DNA from: Actinoplanes philippinensis
GTDB lineage: Bacteria > Actinomycetota > Actinomycetes > Mycobacteriales > Micromonosporaceae
Direction of reading: 5' to 3'
Assembly (NCBI RefSeq): GCF_900113015.1
Contig: NZ_FONV01000018.1
Coordinates: 123,748 to 187,747, forward strand
DNA length: 64,000 nucleotides
Positions 16,279 through 25,704 of the stretch are shown piece after piece. Under the pieces are notes generated by a model, which made no database searches, was not told the origin of the DNA, and was given only the letters and a program-made list of their open reading frames with translations. The translations under genes were made by a program, and so were the position numbers. Position 1 is the stretch's first letter; every line of letters starts with the position of its first letter.

Positions 16279-16326
16279 GACGGCTCGCCCAGGGCCGCGT
16301 CACCACGCACGCCGCCGGGGGCTACG

Positions 16327-16376
16327 AGCCGTCAGGAGACGGAGACCGTCAAGGGACGCAGACCGTCAAGGGATGA
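16327..16376. repeat. 17-bp direct repeats at the 3' end of the dehydrogenase gene
   Basis: GACCGTCAAGGGA occurs at 16344-16356 and 16361-16373, with a diverged third copy near 16328. The second copy contains the stop codon of the zinc dehydrogenase gene (minus strand, 16366-16368), so the array seems to have grown from the gene end outward. Confidence 0.6.
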
Positions 16377-17535
16377 AGACCGCCCGTACACAATCGTCGT
16401 CCTTGTCCTTGAACATGCGGTAACCCCGCGGCGCCTCGTCCAGCGGCATCACGTGGGTCGCCAGATGCTCGGTGACCAGTTCACCCTTGGCCATCCGGTC
16501 GAGCAGCATCGGGATGTAGCGCTGTCCGTGCATCTGCGCGCCGCGGACGGTGAGGCCTTTGTTCATCAGCGCGCCGAGCGGGAACTTGTCCACGAACCCG
16601 GCGTAGACGCCGAGGACGAAGACCGAGCCACCCTTGCGGCAGGCGTGGATGGCGTCGCGGACCGCGACCGGCCGGTCGGTCTGCAACCGCAGCTGCTGTT
16701 TCAGCTGGTCGTATCCGAACTGCGGCCCCGGCGAGTGCGCCTCCATGCCGACCGCCTCGATGCACACGTCCGGTCCCCGGCCGCCGCTGCGTTCGCGCAG
16801 TTCGCCGGCGATGTCGTCGCGTTCGTAGTTCAGGGTCTCGGCGCCGGCGTGCTGCCGTGCCTGGGCCAGCCGGTTCTCCAGCCGGTCGATGACGATCACC
16901 CGGTCGGCGCCGAGCAGCACGGCGGCGCGGGCGGCCATCTGCCCGACCGCGCCGGCGCCCCACACCGCGACCACGTCGCCGGGTTTCACCCCGGACAGGT
17001 CGGCGCCCATCCAGCCGGTGGACGCCGAGTCGGAGGCGAACAGCGCCCGCTCGTCACTGACCGCGTCCGGGATTCCGAACGCTCCGACGTCGGCGAACGG
17101 GACCCGGATGTACTCGGCGTGGCTGCCGGCGTTGCCGCCCATGGCGTGCGAGTACCCGAAACAGCCGCTCGGCGCCTGCCCCCACAGCGTCTCGGTGATC
17201 GCCGGGTTGGTGTTGCCGTTGTCGCACAGCGAGTACAGCTTCTGGTCGCAGTACCAGCAGTTGCCGCAGGAGATGAAGGACGACACCACCACCCGGTCGC
17301 CGGCCCGGTGGTTGCGCACGTCCGGGCCGGTCTCGACGACCTCGCCGATGAACTCGTGGCCGAGGACGTCACCCTTCTCCATGAACGGGATGTACCCGCC
17401 AAGCAGGTGCAGGTCGGAACCGCACGTGACGGTCCTGGTGACCTTGACGATGACGTCGCCCGGGTTGCGCAGCTGCGGGTCGGGGACGGTCCCGACGGCC
17501 AGCTTGTTCACACCCTGCCACTGCAGCGCTCTCAC
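16366..17535 (-). CDS. Zinc-dependent alcohol dehydrogenase, formaldehyde-dehydrogenase-like
   Basis: 389 residues from a GTG. The medium-chain dehydrogenase pattern is complete: catalytic zinc site with VTCGSDLHLL (Cys) and GHEFIGEV, structural zinc cysteines in FISCGNCWYCDQKLYSLCDNG, and the NAD-binding VAVWGAGAVGQMAARAA. The extra central loop and sequence resemble glutathione-independent formaldehyde dehydrogenase-like enzymes; the natural substrate is uncertain. It is the second gene of a pair: its GTG overlaps the stop of the membrane-anchored protein as GTGA. Confidence 0.88.
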   Translation of the reverse strand: MRALQWQGVNKLAVGTVPDPQLRNPGDVIVKVTRTVTCGSDLHLLGGYIPFMEKGDVLGHEFIGEVVETGPDVRNHRAGDRVVVSSFISCGNCWYCDQKLYSLCDNGNTNPAITETLWGQAPSGCFGYSHAMGGNAGSHAEYIRVPFADVGAFGIPDAVSDERALFASDSASTGWMGADLSGVKPGDVVAVWGAGAVGQMAARAAVLLGADRVIVIDRLENRLAQARQHAGAETLNYERDDIAGELRERSGGRGPDVCIEAVGMEAHSPGPQFGYDQLKQQLRLQTDRPVAVRDAIHACRKGGSVFVLGVYAGFVDKFPLGALMNKGLTVRGAQMHGQRYIPMLLDRMAKGELVTEHLATHVMPLDEAPRGYRMFKDKDDDCVRAVFIP

Positions 17536-17954
17536 AGCAGACCTCCTTCACGTCCGTGCTGGGTGGCCATCTGCAACGGCCGGTTGAGCGCGGTCGGCAC
17601 GGTCGTCGGCGGACCGGACGGCAGCAGGACGTCGCCGGCTTCCAGCAGCGAACGGGTCTCTCGCAGAGCGCGGCGCACCTCGCCGTCGGTGACCGAGGAG
17701 CCTTCGGGGATCCGTACCGCGATCTCCGTCCCGCGCCCGCCCGGCGCTTCCGCCAGCCGGATCTCGACGCCGTCGGTGATCTCTTTCAGGGATCCCGGTA
17801 GTTGGGTGACCTCCAGCTCGGCCAGCGGCCGAAACACCGTGACCACATGACTGCGCCGGTGCGGCCGGCGGCGGCCGCGACGCTGGACGGCGACCACCGC
17901 GGCCCCGGCGGCGACCGGCCCGGCGATCATCAGAAGCTTTCCGGTTCGATTCAT
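17532..17954 (-). CDS. Small membrane-anchored protein upstream of the dehydrogenase
   Basis: 140 residues. An N-terminal hydrophobic segment (KLLMIAGPVAAGAAVVAV) is followed by Arg-rich RRGRRRPHRRS, so the protein is anchored with its body in the cytoplasm. The body (VVTVFRPLAELEVTQLPG, RGTEIAVRIPEG) has the strand pattern of polyketide-cyclase/SRPBCC-like domains but is short. I recall comparable proteins beside zinc dehydrogenases in actinobacteria, with no known role. Four-base overlap couples it to the dehydrogenase. Confidence 0.65.
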   Translation of the reverse strand: MNRTGKLLMIAGPVAAGAAVVAVQRRGRRRPHRRSHVVTVFRPLAELEVTQLPGSLKEITDGVEIRLAEAPGGRGTEIAVRIPEGSSVTDGEVRRALRETRSLLEAGDVLLPSGPPTTVPTALNRPLQMATQHGREGGLL

Positions 17955-18000
17955 CCGCGCCGCATACCACCCCTCCGGCCGGCTAAACGGCCGGGAATGA

Positions 18001-18034
18001 CGCGGCCACCGCCACTGCGGTGGCGGTGGCCGCG
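18001..18034. terminator. Strong hairpin terminator
   Basis: A perfect 15-bp stem pairs CGCGGCCACCGCCAC (18001-18015) with 18020-18034 around a TGCG loop. It lies 13 bases after the stop of the endonuclease gene on the minus strand. Confidence 0.8.
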
Positions 18035-18047
18035 CTGGGGGGCCGGG

Positions 18048-19235
18048 TCAGCCGAAGATCGAGGCGACCCACTCCGGGTGGTCGATGAACGGGTTCCGGT
18101 TGTGCTGGTACGTCGAGTAGATGAGCTGGTTGCGGGCCTTCTCCGCGCTGTCCGGCGGGTCGGCGTTGTGCCAGGCGATCAGGGTGGAGAGCTTCCCGGT
18201 GTACGGGACGCTGCCGTTGCCGGTGACGTTGTTGACCTCGAGGTCGGCGAAGCCGTCGTCACCGGAGTAGCGGACCGCCATGTAGAACAGCATCCGAGCC
18301 ACGTCGCCCTTGACCGCGGCGCGGGGTTCCCACGAGTCGGAGTCGGAGTAGTTGCCGGAGGCGCCGGAGACCGCGCTGCCGCCGTTGTCGAAGTCGAGGT
18401 TGCCGCGGAGCGCGTTGATCGTCACGTCCTCGGGGCGCAGGTGGTGCAGGTCGGTGCCGGGGCCGGCGCCGGTGCCGAAGTCGCCGTGCGACTGGGGCCA
18501 GACGTGTTCCCGGTTCCAGTTGCCGCTGCTGCCGCCGTTGAGGGTCTTGGAGCGGCTGATGCCGGAGTAGAACAGTTTGACGTTCGACGAGTTGGACGGG
18601 TCCTGGTCGGTGACCTTGAGGGCGTCCCAGACCCCGTCGTACGACAGCTTCGTGATGCCGCTGGACGTGATGGTGTGCAGCGCCGATTTGAGGCTGGTGC
18701 CGGACTTGCCGAGCGCCGACGCGTAGTAGGTGTCGGTGGTGCTGGTGGCCGTCGGCGTGGCGGTGGCCGTCGCGGTGGGGCTGGTGGTGGAGCCGGTTCC
18801 GAGGCTCATCGCGGTCGGCGACTTGAGGCCGGCGTGCGCGAAGTACGCGGTGAGCGTCCCGGTGACGGTGAGCTTCTTGCCGATCAGCGACGGGTTGGTG
18901 AGCAGCCCGAACGATGCCCGGTAGGAGCTGGTGACCTGGACGTACAGCATGCTGCCGGTGCTGGTCGTCGAGGCGCTGTCGGCGAGCGCGAGGGCGGTGT
19001 CGCCGGTGAAGCCGCTGAACCGGACCGTGTCGGTGGCGGTGGGCTCGCCGACGATGTATCCGGTGACCGTGGCACTGGCGCCGGTCTGGCTGCTGATCGC
19101 CTGCGCGACGGTCAGGGTGGCGGCGGCCGCCGGCCGGGGGAATCCGAAGACGGTGATCGACGCGACGAGGATGCCGGTGAGGGCGGGGATCATCAGCGCG
19201 ACGATGCGCCGATGTCGAGGTACGGGACCGGGCAT
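18048..19235 (-). CDS. Secreted endonuclease I family nuclease with OB-fold domain
   Basis: 395 residues from ATG 19235, where GGAG lies upstream and a signal peptide begins (Arg-rich start, hydrophobic VALMIPALTGILVASITVFG, cleavage near AAA). An OB-fold-like DUF6359-type domain (about 38-140: TVAQAISSQTGASATVTGYIV) is joined by a Thr/Ala/Pro/Ser linker (TSPTATATATPTATSTT) to the endonuclease I domain (about 165-395). The nuclease motif NREHVWPQSHG and the DLHHLRPED block with a later histidine are present. It should cut extracellular DNA or RNA. The in-frame extension to 19424 has no protein character and is rejected. Confidence 0.85.
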   Translation of the reverse strand: MPGPVPRHRRIVALMIPALTGILVASITVFGFPRPAAAATLTVAQAISSQTGASATVTGYIVGEPTATDTVRFSGFTGDTALALADSASTTSTGSMLYVQVTSSYRASFGLLTNPSLIGKKLTVTGTLTAYFAHAGLKSPTAMSLGTGSTTSPTATATATPTATSTTDTYYASALGKSGTSLKSALHTITSSGITKLSYDGVWDALKVTDQDPSNSSNVKLFYSGISRSKTLNGGSSGNWNREHVWPQSHGDFGTGAGPGTDLHHLRPEDVTINALRGNLDFDNGGSAVSGASGNYSDSDSWEPRAAVKGDVARMLFYMAVRYSGDDGFADLEVNNVTGNGSVPYTGKLSTLIAWHNADPPDSAEKARNQLIYSTYQHNRNPFIDHPEWVASIFG

Positions 19236-19416
19236 GGGGGGCTCCGTTCGCCGAGCTGTATAGACAGGCTTCAGTGTGGGCGAACCGTCCCCGAGGGGTC
19301 TCATACCACTTCGGTCATACGCGGAATCCTGTGAAAGTTCTGCCGGATGTTCTGCCTGGCCCGCCCGGTGAGCCGCTGATTCGATGAGGGGACAGCGACA
19401 AGGGGAGCACACACCG

Positions 19417-20211
19417 ATGAGCACGATCGTTCTGATTCACGGCCTCTGGGTCACGCCGCGCAGCTGGGAACACTGGATCCCGTACTACCGGGCCAAGGGG
19501 CACACCGTCGTGGCGCCCGCCTACCCCGGCTTCGAGGTGGAGGTCGAGGCGCTGCGGGCCGACCCGACGGTGATCGCCGAGCTGACCGTCCCGGAGACGG
19601 TCGCCCACCTGGAACAGGTGATCACCGCGCTGCCGGAGAAGCCGATCCTGATCGGGCACTCGTTCGGCGGCACGCTGACGCAGCTGTTGCTGGACCGGGG
19701 CCACGGCGCGGCCGGCGTGGTGATCGACTCGGCGCCGCCGGAAGGCATCCGGGTGACACCGCCGTCGCAGCTGAAGTCGCTGTTCCCGATCCTCAACAAC
19801 CCGGCGAAGCGGCACCAGGCGGCCGGGTTCACGCCCGAGCAGTTCCACTACGCGTTCACCAACACGCTGCCCGAGGACGCGGCGCGGGAGACCTACGACC
19901 GGTACGCGATCCCGGCGCCCGGCAGCTGGGTGTGGAGTTACGGGCTGATCGCCAACTTCAAGCCCGGCAAGCAGGAGACCTGGGTGGACTTCCACAACGA
20001 GAACCGGGCGCCGCTGCTGTTCATCGCCGGCGGCAAGGACCACATCATGCCGCCGGCGGTCAACCGGTCGAACGCCAATCATTACCAGGCGCCGGGCACG
20101 GTCACCGAGTTCCACGAGTTCCCCGAACGGTCACACTGGACCTGTGGCGAGCCGGGCTGGGAGGCCGTCGCCGACTACGCCCTGGAGTGGGCGCTCAAGC
20201 ACGCACGCTAG
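19417..20211 (+). CDS. Alpha/beta hydrolase
   Basis: 264 residues; ATG 19417 follows AAGGGGAGC. The fold begins STIVLIHGLWVTPRSWEHW (oxyanion HG), with the nucleophile elbow LIGHSFGGTL (Ser in GHSFG), an acidic residue in LLFIAGGKDHIMP and the final histidine in FPERSHWT. Cytoplasmic, no signal peptide. The substrate is unknown. Its stop codon TAG shares the CTAG palindrome with the stop of the convergent LuxR-type regulator, so the two genes overlap tail to tail by three bases. Confidence 0.85.
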   Translation: MSTIVLIHGLWVTPRSWEHWIPYYRAKGHTVVAPAYPGFEVEVEALRADPTVIAELTVPETVAHLEQVITALPEKPILIGHSFGGTLTQLLLDRGHGAAGVVIDSAPPEGIRVTPPSQLKSLFPILNNPAKRHQAAGFTPEQFHYAFTNTLPEDAARETYDRYAIPAPGSWVWSYGLIANFKPGKQETWVDFHNENRAPLLFIAGGKDHIMPPAVNRSNANHYQAPGTVTEFHEFPERSHWTCGEPGWEAVADYALEWALKHAR

Positions 20212-22889
20212 GCCCGGAGGGCCCCGGCGAGCTGGGCTCGCCGGGTCACCCCGAGTTTCGGGTAGATGCGGTACAGGTGCGAGCCGACCGTACGGTGCGA
20301 CAGGAAAAGCCGCTCGGCGATCTGCCGGTTCGTCAGGCCCTCGGCGGCGAGTGCGGCGATCTGCAGCTCCTGCGGGGACAGCCGCTCGCGGGCCGACGAC
20401 ACCCGCCGGCTGCTGCTCTCGCCGGTGGCCCGCAGTTCGGCCCGGGCCATCTCGGCCCACGGCACGGCGCCGAGCTCGTCGAACGTGTTCCGGGCGGAAC
20501 GCAGCAGGTCACGGGCCTCGGCGGTGTGGTGGCGGCGGCGTTCGACCCGGCCGCGATGCAACTGCAACCGGGCCCGATAGAGCGGCCACCGGGAGACGGC
20601 CGGCCCCAGAGGCGCGTCGTCGAGGACGACGGCGGCGTACTCGGCGGCGACCTCGATGATGGGCGCCCGGACAAGATCAGGCAAACCCGCGATGAGGGTA
20701 CGGACCTCGGGCACCCGTTGTGCGGCCAGAGCGGCGTCGAGCAGCTCCGGAACCAGCCACCACCGCATGTACCGGTGGTACGTCGGCGACGCCGGGTCGA
20801 AAGCGCGCGCCAGTACGGCGTACGCCTGCTGATTCTCCCCGCGGAAGAGATGGACCAGACCGCGTGCCTGGACCCGCGCCGAGTGGATGTAGCTCATGCC
20901 CGCGGCGAGCGGGCTGGTCGCGACCTCGTCGAGGAGCCGCTCGGCGGTGTCCAGGTCACCGCGCATCGCGGCGATCGCGCCGGTGCTGGTCCGGGACGCG
21001 ACCGCGTAGAACGCCTCGCCGGTCTCCCGCGCCAGCACCCCCGACTCGGTGAGCTCGGCGATCGCCTGGTCCCAGTCACCGAGCCACAGACGTCCCCAGT
21101 TCGCGCTGGTCAGCAGCCGGACGATCACCGCCATCCGGCCCTGGGCGCGGGCGTCGGCGACGGCCGCGTCCAGCCACGCCGAGCTGCGGCCGAAGTCGCC
21201 GAGCACCAGGGCGGCGCTGCCGAGGAACCGCAGCGTGTCCGGCCCGCCGCCGGCCTGCGCCACCCGGTGCAGCCGGTCCAGGATCTCCGCGCCGCGTTGC
21301 TCCGGCACGGTGTAGGCGATCAGCGCCAGCGCGAGCGGGTCGTCGCCCTCGGCGTCGGCGAGAGCCGCGATCCGGGCCCGCGCCTCGGCGGTCTCCGGGC
21401 CAGTCGCCTGGAAGAAGCACCGGGACGCGGCCCGCCACAGCAGCTGCAGACAGACCTGCGGGCTGCCGGCGTCACGAGCGGCGACCGCCCGGTCGATCAG
21501 CTCCCGCACCCGCTGCGCCGGATCGCGGAACTGACCGAACCGCACCACCTCCAGCACGTTCGCGAGCCGGGCCTCCTCGACCGGGCCGAGCGCCGAAAGA
21601 TCACTCTCGGTGAGCAGGCGTTCGACCTCGTGGCGGGCGCCGACCTCGCTGGCCAGCTCGGCGGCCCGCAGCACCAGCGCGGTGGCCGCGGCCGGCTGCT
21701 CGGTCAGCTCACCGGCCCGGTGCAGGGCCGCCACCGCCGACATGGTGGCGCCGCGCTGCCGGGCCTGCCCGGCGTAGCGTTCCAGCTCGCCGGCCAGGTC
21801 ACGGTCGGGGCCGAGGGTGGCCGAGGCGAGGTGCCACAGCCGGCGGTCGGGGAAGTCGGCGAGCTGGCCGGCCAGGCGCCGGTGCACGTCGAGCCGGGCC
21901 GCGAGCGGCGCCCGCTGATAGACGGCCGACCGCATGAGCGGATGCCGGAACCGCAACGCCGGCCCGGCCACCTCGATCAGGCCCGCGTCGATGGCCCGCT
22001 GCGCGTCACCCAGCGTCACCGGCTCACCGGCCACCTCGGTGGCGGCGGCGAGCAGCCGCGGCACATCACACGCCGCATCCGCGGCCAGGGTCAACAGCAG
22101 AGCACCCTCGCGTACGCCCAGACCGCTCGCCCGTGCCGCGAACGCCGCCTCCAACCGGCTGTTCAGCGGCAACGGACCCGCCGTGGCGATCACCGGCGCG
22201 CTGCGCGGCAGCTCCACCAGCGCGAGCGGGTTGCCGGCCGCCTCGGCGAGGAACCGCTCCCGCACCGACGGCGACAGCTGCGGCGCGTGCGTGTCGAGCA
22301 GCGCCGCCGCGTCCGCCGCGGTGAGCCGGCCCAGCTCCAGATCGGGCAGGTCGGTGCGGCGCTGCGGGTCGTCGAGCGCCACCGTGCGAGTGCCTCCCAC
22401 GGCGAGGACCGCGTCGCTGCCGACCCGCCGGCCGACGAACGCCATGACGTCGGCGCTCGCCTTGTCCAGCCAGTGCAGGTCGTCGATGACCAGGACGATC
22501 GGCTTCTCGGCGGCGGCGTCGACGATCGCGTCCAGGGCGGCCAGGGCCACCGCGTACAGATCCGGCTGCCCCGGCTCCAGGCCGAAGGCGGCCCGCAGCG
22601 CCGCGCGATGGACCGGCGGCAGGCCGCCGATCGCGGCCGACAGCGGATACAGCAGCTGGTGCAGCGCGGCATAGGGCAGGCGCGACTCGCTCTCCACACC
22701 GGCGGCGGCCAGCACCCGCATCCCACAATCCTCAGCGGTACGGGCCAGCCAGCTCAGCAGCGCCGTCTTCCCGATCCCCGGCTCACCGCGGATGACCAGG
22801 GCGCTGCCCCGCTGCGCGGCGGTCTGGTCCAGCAGGCGGCCCAGCAGCGCCACCTCGCCGTCCCGTCCGACCAGCCCCGCCATCCGCAC
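20208..22889 (-). CDS. LuxR-family regulator with AAA ATPase domain (LAL type)
   Basis: 893 residues. The GTG at 22889 has GGCAGGA seven bases upstream; ATG 22883 is an alternative. The N-terminal ATPase has Walker A GEPGIGKTALL near residue 35 and Walker B IVLVIDDLHWLD near residue 133. A long TPR-like helical middle follows, and the last 60 residues are a LuxR helix-turn-helix (LSPQELQIAALAAEGLTNRQIAERLFLSHRTVGSHLYRI). LAL/MalT-type regulators bind ATP and an inducer, then activate transcription. It probably controls nearby genes, but no target is visible. Confidence 0.9.
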   Translation of the reverse strand: MRMAGLVGRDGEVALLGRLLDQTAAQRGSALVIRGEPGIGKTALLSWLARTAEDCGMRVLAAAGVESESRLPYAALHQLLYPLSAAIGGLPPVHRAALRAAFGLEPGQPDLYAVALAALDAIVDAAAEKPIVLVIDDLHWLDKASADVMAFVGRRVGSDAVLAVGGTRTVALDDPQRRTDLPDLELGRLTAADAAALLDTHAPQLSPSVRERFLAEAAGNPLALVELPRSAPVIATAGPLPLNSRLEAAFAARASGLGVREGALLLTLAADAACDVPRLLAAATEVAGEPVTLGDAQRAIDAGLIEVAGPALRFRHPLMRSAVYQRAPLAARLDVHRRLAGQLADFPDRRLWHLASATLGPDRDLAGELERYAGQARQRGATMSAVAALHRAGELTEQPAAATALVLRAAELASEVGARHEVERLLTESDLSALGPVEEARLANVLEVVRFGQFRDPAQRVRELIDRAVAARDAGSPQVCLQLLWRAASRCFFQATGPETAEARARIAALADAEGDDPLALALIAYTVPEQRGAEILDRLHRVAQAGGGPDTLRFLGSAALVLGDFGRSSAWLDAAVADARAQGRMAVIVRLLTSANWGRLWLGDWDQAIAELTESGVLARETGEAFYAVASRTSTGAIAAMRGDLDTAERLLDEVATSPLAAGMSYIHSARVQARGLVHLFRGENQQAYAVLARAFDPASPTYHRYMRWWLVPELLDAALAAQRVPEVRTLIAGLPDLVRAPIIEVAAEYAAVVLDDAPLGPAVSRWPLYRARLQLHRGRVERRRHHTAEARDLLRSARNTFDELGAVPWAEMARAELRATGESSSRRVSSARERLSPQELQIAALAAEGLTNRQIAERLFLSHRTVGSHLYRIYPKLGVTRRAQLAGALRA

Positions 22890-22983
22890 CCGTGCATCCT
22901 GCCATCCGGTCGTTACCGCATTGCGCGGCGCGCAGTCGTTCGACTCAAGCCGGTGACCGCGACCGTCGCCGACGCTGGTGGCC

Positions 22984-24000
22984 ATGACGATCCCGCTGTT
23001 CGCCACACTGCTCCGCGACCACCGGCGTACGGCCCGGATGACCCAGCACGAGCTGGCCGCGAAGTCGGGGGTCAGCGTGCGGGCGATCCGCGACATGGAA
23101 CGCGGGGTCAGCGCGGCGCCGCAACGGCGTACCCTCGATGCTCTCGCCGACGCCCTCGGTCTCGACCCGGTCCGGCGGTCGGCGCTGGCCGAGACCGCGC
23201 AGGCGGGCCGCGACGTCCCGTCCGGGGTGTGCGCGCTCCCCCGCGACCTGCCCGACTTCACCGGCCGCCGCGCCGAGCTGGCCCTGCTCGCCGACGCCTG
23301 CCGGCCGGGGTCGATCACCGTGGTGCACGGCCCGCCCGGCGTCGGCAAGACCGCGCTCGCGGTGCACGCCGCCACCCGCTCCACCGGCCGGGCGTGTTTC
23401 GTCGACTGTCGCGGCAGCACCCCCGGGCCGGCCACGCCGCGCGAGGTGGCGGACCGGATCGCCCGCGTCGGCGCCCCCTGTGACCTGCTGATCCTCGACG
23501 ACGTGACGGATCCGGCGGTCCTGCCGCCGATCGCCGGACCGGCCGTCGTGATCACCGCGCGGCGTCCGCTGCCCACCGCCGCGACCGTCATCGGGTTGCG
23601 CCCGTTCACCGTCGACGAGTCGCTGCGGCTGCTCACCGCGATCACCGGGCACCCGGCGTCCCGGCACGCGCGGGAGGTCGCCGGGCACTGCGGCCACCTG
23701 CCGCTGGCCTTGCGGGCGGCCGCGAACCGGCTGGCGATCCGGCCCGCCTGGTCGATGGCCGACCTGGCCGAGCGCCTGGCCGACCGGGATCGGCGGCTCG
23801 CCCTGCTCAGCGTCGGTGACCTGTCGGTGTGGCGGCGGTACGCGTCGGCACACGCCGGGCTCTCCCCCGACGCACGCCGCGCGGTGCACCTGCTCGCCGC
23901 ACCCGGCATGGAGGTCCTGGCCGAGCTGGGCTTCGTCGACGAGCTGGCGCACCTCTACGCCCGGTCACTCACCGGCGGCGACCGGCTCCCGCCGGGATGA
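22984..24000 (+). CDS. XRE-type regulator with NB-ARC-like ATPase domain
   Basis: 338 residues from ATG 22984 (a GTG two codons earlier is possible). An HTH_XRE/HTH_31 domain fills residues 5-60 (TQHELAAKSGVSVRAIRDMERG). It is followed by a P-loop, VVHGPPGVGKTALAVHA, a Walker-B-like CDLLILDDVTD, and an ARC-like CGHLPLALRAAANRLA section. Full-length relatives (AfsR/SARP-like or NB-ARC regulators) continue with winged-helix and TPR parts of several hundred residues; here the protein stops soon after, so it is a short form or a truncated gene. It is divergent from the LAL regulator. Confidence 0.8.
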   Translation: MTIPLFATLLRDHRRTARMTQHELAAKSGVSVRAIRDMERGVSAAPQRRTLDALADALGLDPVRRSALAETAQAGRDVPSGVCALPRDLPDFTGRRAELALLADACRPGSITVVHGPPGVGKTALAVHAATRSTGRACFVDCRGSTPGPATPREVADRIARVGAPCDLLILDDVTDPAVLPPIAGPAVVITARRPLPTAATVIGLRPFTVDESLRLLTAITGHPASRHAREVAGHCGHLPLALRAAANRLAIRPAWSMADLAERLADRDRRLALLSVGDLSVWRRYASAHAGLSPDARRAVHLLAAPGMEVLAELGFVDELAHLYARSLTGGDRLPPG

Positions 24001-24111
24001 CAGCGACTCGTCCGCCGGTCGGCCGGTCTCCGATCCGGTCACCGAACGGAGACGGAGGTTCTGACGCCGGTCGTCGTCGCGTACCGGGACGGTCTTGATC
24101 GCCCTTGGTTC

Positions 24112-25149
24112 TCAGGGTCTGATGAAGGACAGCAGCGCGTCGGCGGTGAAGGCGGCGCCGCGATCGGTCATGTGCACCAGGTCGTCGCAGTAGAGGCCGT
24201 GGGTGTTGTCCGACGACGGCGACGGCTGGCGGGCCGCGAGGTCGAAGTAGGCGACCCCGCTCGCGCCGCCCGGCCCGCCGGTGTCCTCGGCGGCGATCTC
24301 CCGCCAGGCCTCGGTGAACCGGGTGTGATCCTGGATCCGCCGGTCCGCGCCGACCCGCGGCGTGCCGTAGACGACGAACGACGGGTCGGTGCCGGAGTTC
24401 ACCCGGACCGTCTCGATGATCGTCAGAAGGTTACGTTTCATCTCGGCGGCGGGCACGCCGATCCGCCAGTCGTTGATGCCCAGCTGCAGGATCACCAGGT
24501 GCGGGCGGATCGATCGCAGCCGCGGCGCCCAGGCCGCCGCCCGCTCGGCGAAGTCGCCACTGGTCCGGCCGCCGTGGCCGCCGTTGAAGACCTGGATGCC
24601 CTTCTCCTCGTCGCCGTCGAAGGTGACGAACCCGTGGATCCGGCCCGGCCCCCGGACCACGACGGTGCCGCCGTCCACCACGATCTCCGGGGCGCCGTCG
24701 TGCCACACCTGCACACTCGTGCCGCTGAACCGGTAGGTCAGGCTCTCCTCCGGGCCCGCCAGATCGACCGCCTTGAGACCCCAGCCGGCCGTGTCGACCC
24801 TCGTCCCGCCACCGGTCACCGGCCACCAGCGGGGCGTTCCCCAGGCCGCCACATAGTTCGCCCCGCCGGCCGCCCCGGCCACCGGGAACGCGGTCCGCAG
24901 ATTCTCCGCCAGCACCGGGACGTAGCCGCGGCCCGGGCCGGACGCCCCCACGCCCTCACTGCTCGACGAGCCCAGAACCGCGACGACGGCCGGGGCGTAT
25001 CGCCGGTTCGCCAGGGCGGCATGCCAGGTGAGCAGCGGCAAACTGGTGGCCGGCGAGGACGCGCGGGCCGGGCCGGACGCCGCGGCGGTCACCGCTACAC
25101 CGGTGGCGAGCAGGCCGCCCGCTCTCATGAAGGTGCGCCGATTCGTCAC
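24112..25149 (-). CDS. Secreted SGNH/GDSL-family hydrolase
   Basis: 345 residues. The start MTNRRTFMRAGGLLATGVAV is a twin-arginine-like signal (RRTF-M) with cleavage near ARASS. SGNH blocks are visible: catalytic Ser in VVAVLGSSSSEGVGAS, the glycine in the NGGHGGRTSG block, Asn in LQLGINDWR, and a late Asp/His in CDDLVHMTDRG. A beta section around residues 120-180 (VQVWHDGAPEIVVDGGTV) inserts before the Asn block. It is probably an exported esterase or carbohydrate deacetylase; the substrate is unknown. No partner gene is evident. Confidence 0.82.
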   Translation of the reverse strand: MTNRRTFMRAGGLLATGVAVTAAASGPARASSPATSLPLLTWHAALANRRYAPAVVAVLGSSSSEGVGASGPGRGYVPVLAENLRTAFPVAGAAGGANYVAAWGTPRWWPVTGGGTRVDTAGWGLKAVDLAGPEESLTYRFSGTSVQVWHDGAPEIVVDGGTVVVRGPGRIHGFVTFDGDEEKGIQVFNGGHGGRTSGDFAERAAAWAPRLRSIRPHLVILQLGINDWRIGVPAAEMKRNLLTIIETVRVNSGTDPSFVVYGTPRVGADRRIQDHTRFTEAWREIAAEDTGGPGGASGVAYFDLAARQPSPSSDNTHGLYCDDLVHMTDRGAAFTADALLSFIRP

Positions 25150-25286
25150 GTGTCCCCCGTACGCTCTTGCTCGTCCGCTTTCCTTCTCATTCGAGCGGAC
25201 GCGTGCAACCGCCTCCGTCCACCACCCTCCGCCCGCGGTGCGGACGGCGGGCGGTTTTGTCGTAGGGGGCGGCTAGGTTGTCCGCC

Positions 25287-25513
25287 ATGGTGAGCCTGTC
25301 GCAGTGGGAGTCGTGGATCCGTGCCGGTTCCTGCCGCCGCCGGCCGCCTGTGACGGCCCGTTCGGCCCGGCGATGGCTCTCTGTCTCGCCTACGGCATGA
25401 GCGCCGGCCGTCCCGAGGGCCGCCTGGCGACAGCCGACGCTTTCGCGGACCTGGCCGGGCGGGGACTCCTCGACGGCACCCTCGTCGGCGGTGAACTGGC
25501 CACCATCACGTAG
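25287..25513 (+). pseudogene. Short hypothetical ORF or frameshifted gene remnant
   Basis: An ATG at 25287, behind a GGGGGCGG stretch, opens a frame (MVSLSQWESWI) that runs only 37 codons. A +1 frame from GTG 25304 continues DPCRFLPPPAACDGPFGP and ends at 25513, with a compositionally normal acidic/hydrophobic mix. The two pieces could be one small protein of about 75 residues with a frameshift near 25315, or the second frame alone may be a 69-residue gene. I recognise no family. Confidence 0.3.
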
Positions 25514-25704
25514 CCGACCGCCCGCACGGACCGCGGATCAACGGCGGCGGACGGATCGCGGTGCACCGGCGCGCCCGCGGACGGCCGATTCATCGCGGGC
25601 GCCGGGAAGGCGGCAGGATCGCCGGTGACGAGCACCGGCGAGCCTGCCGACGATGGGTTGTGGTGCCGGGCGGGACCGTCGGGCCCGCCCGGCCCAGGGG
25701 CGGG

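Noticed and set aside
19932..23483. 1183-codon open frame on the plus strand.
   Set aside because: It is a mirror of the LAL regulator on the other strand; the residues are Arg/Pro/Gln-rich and show no motifs.
22890..23909. N-terminal extension of the LAL regulator to 1233 codons.
   Set aside because: The extension lies antisense to the XRE regulator and lacks protein-like sequence; a good ribosome site exists at 22889.
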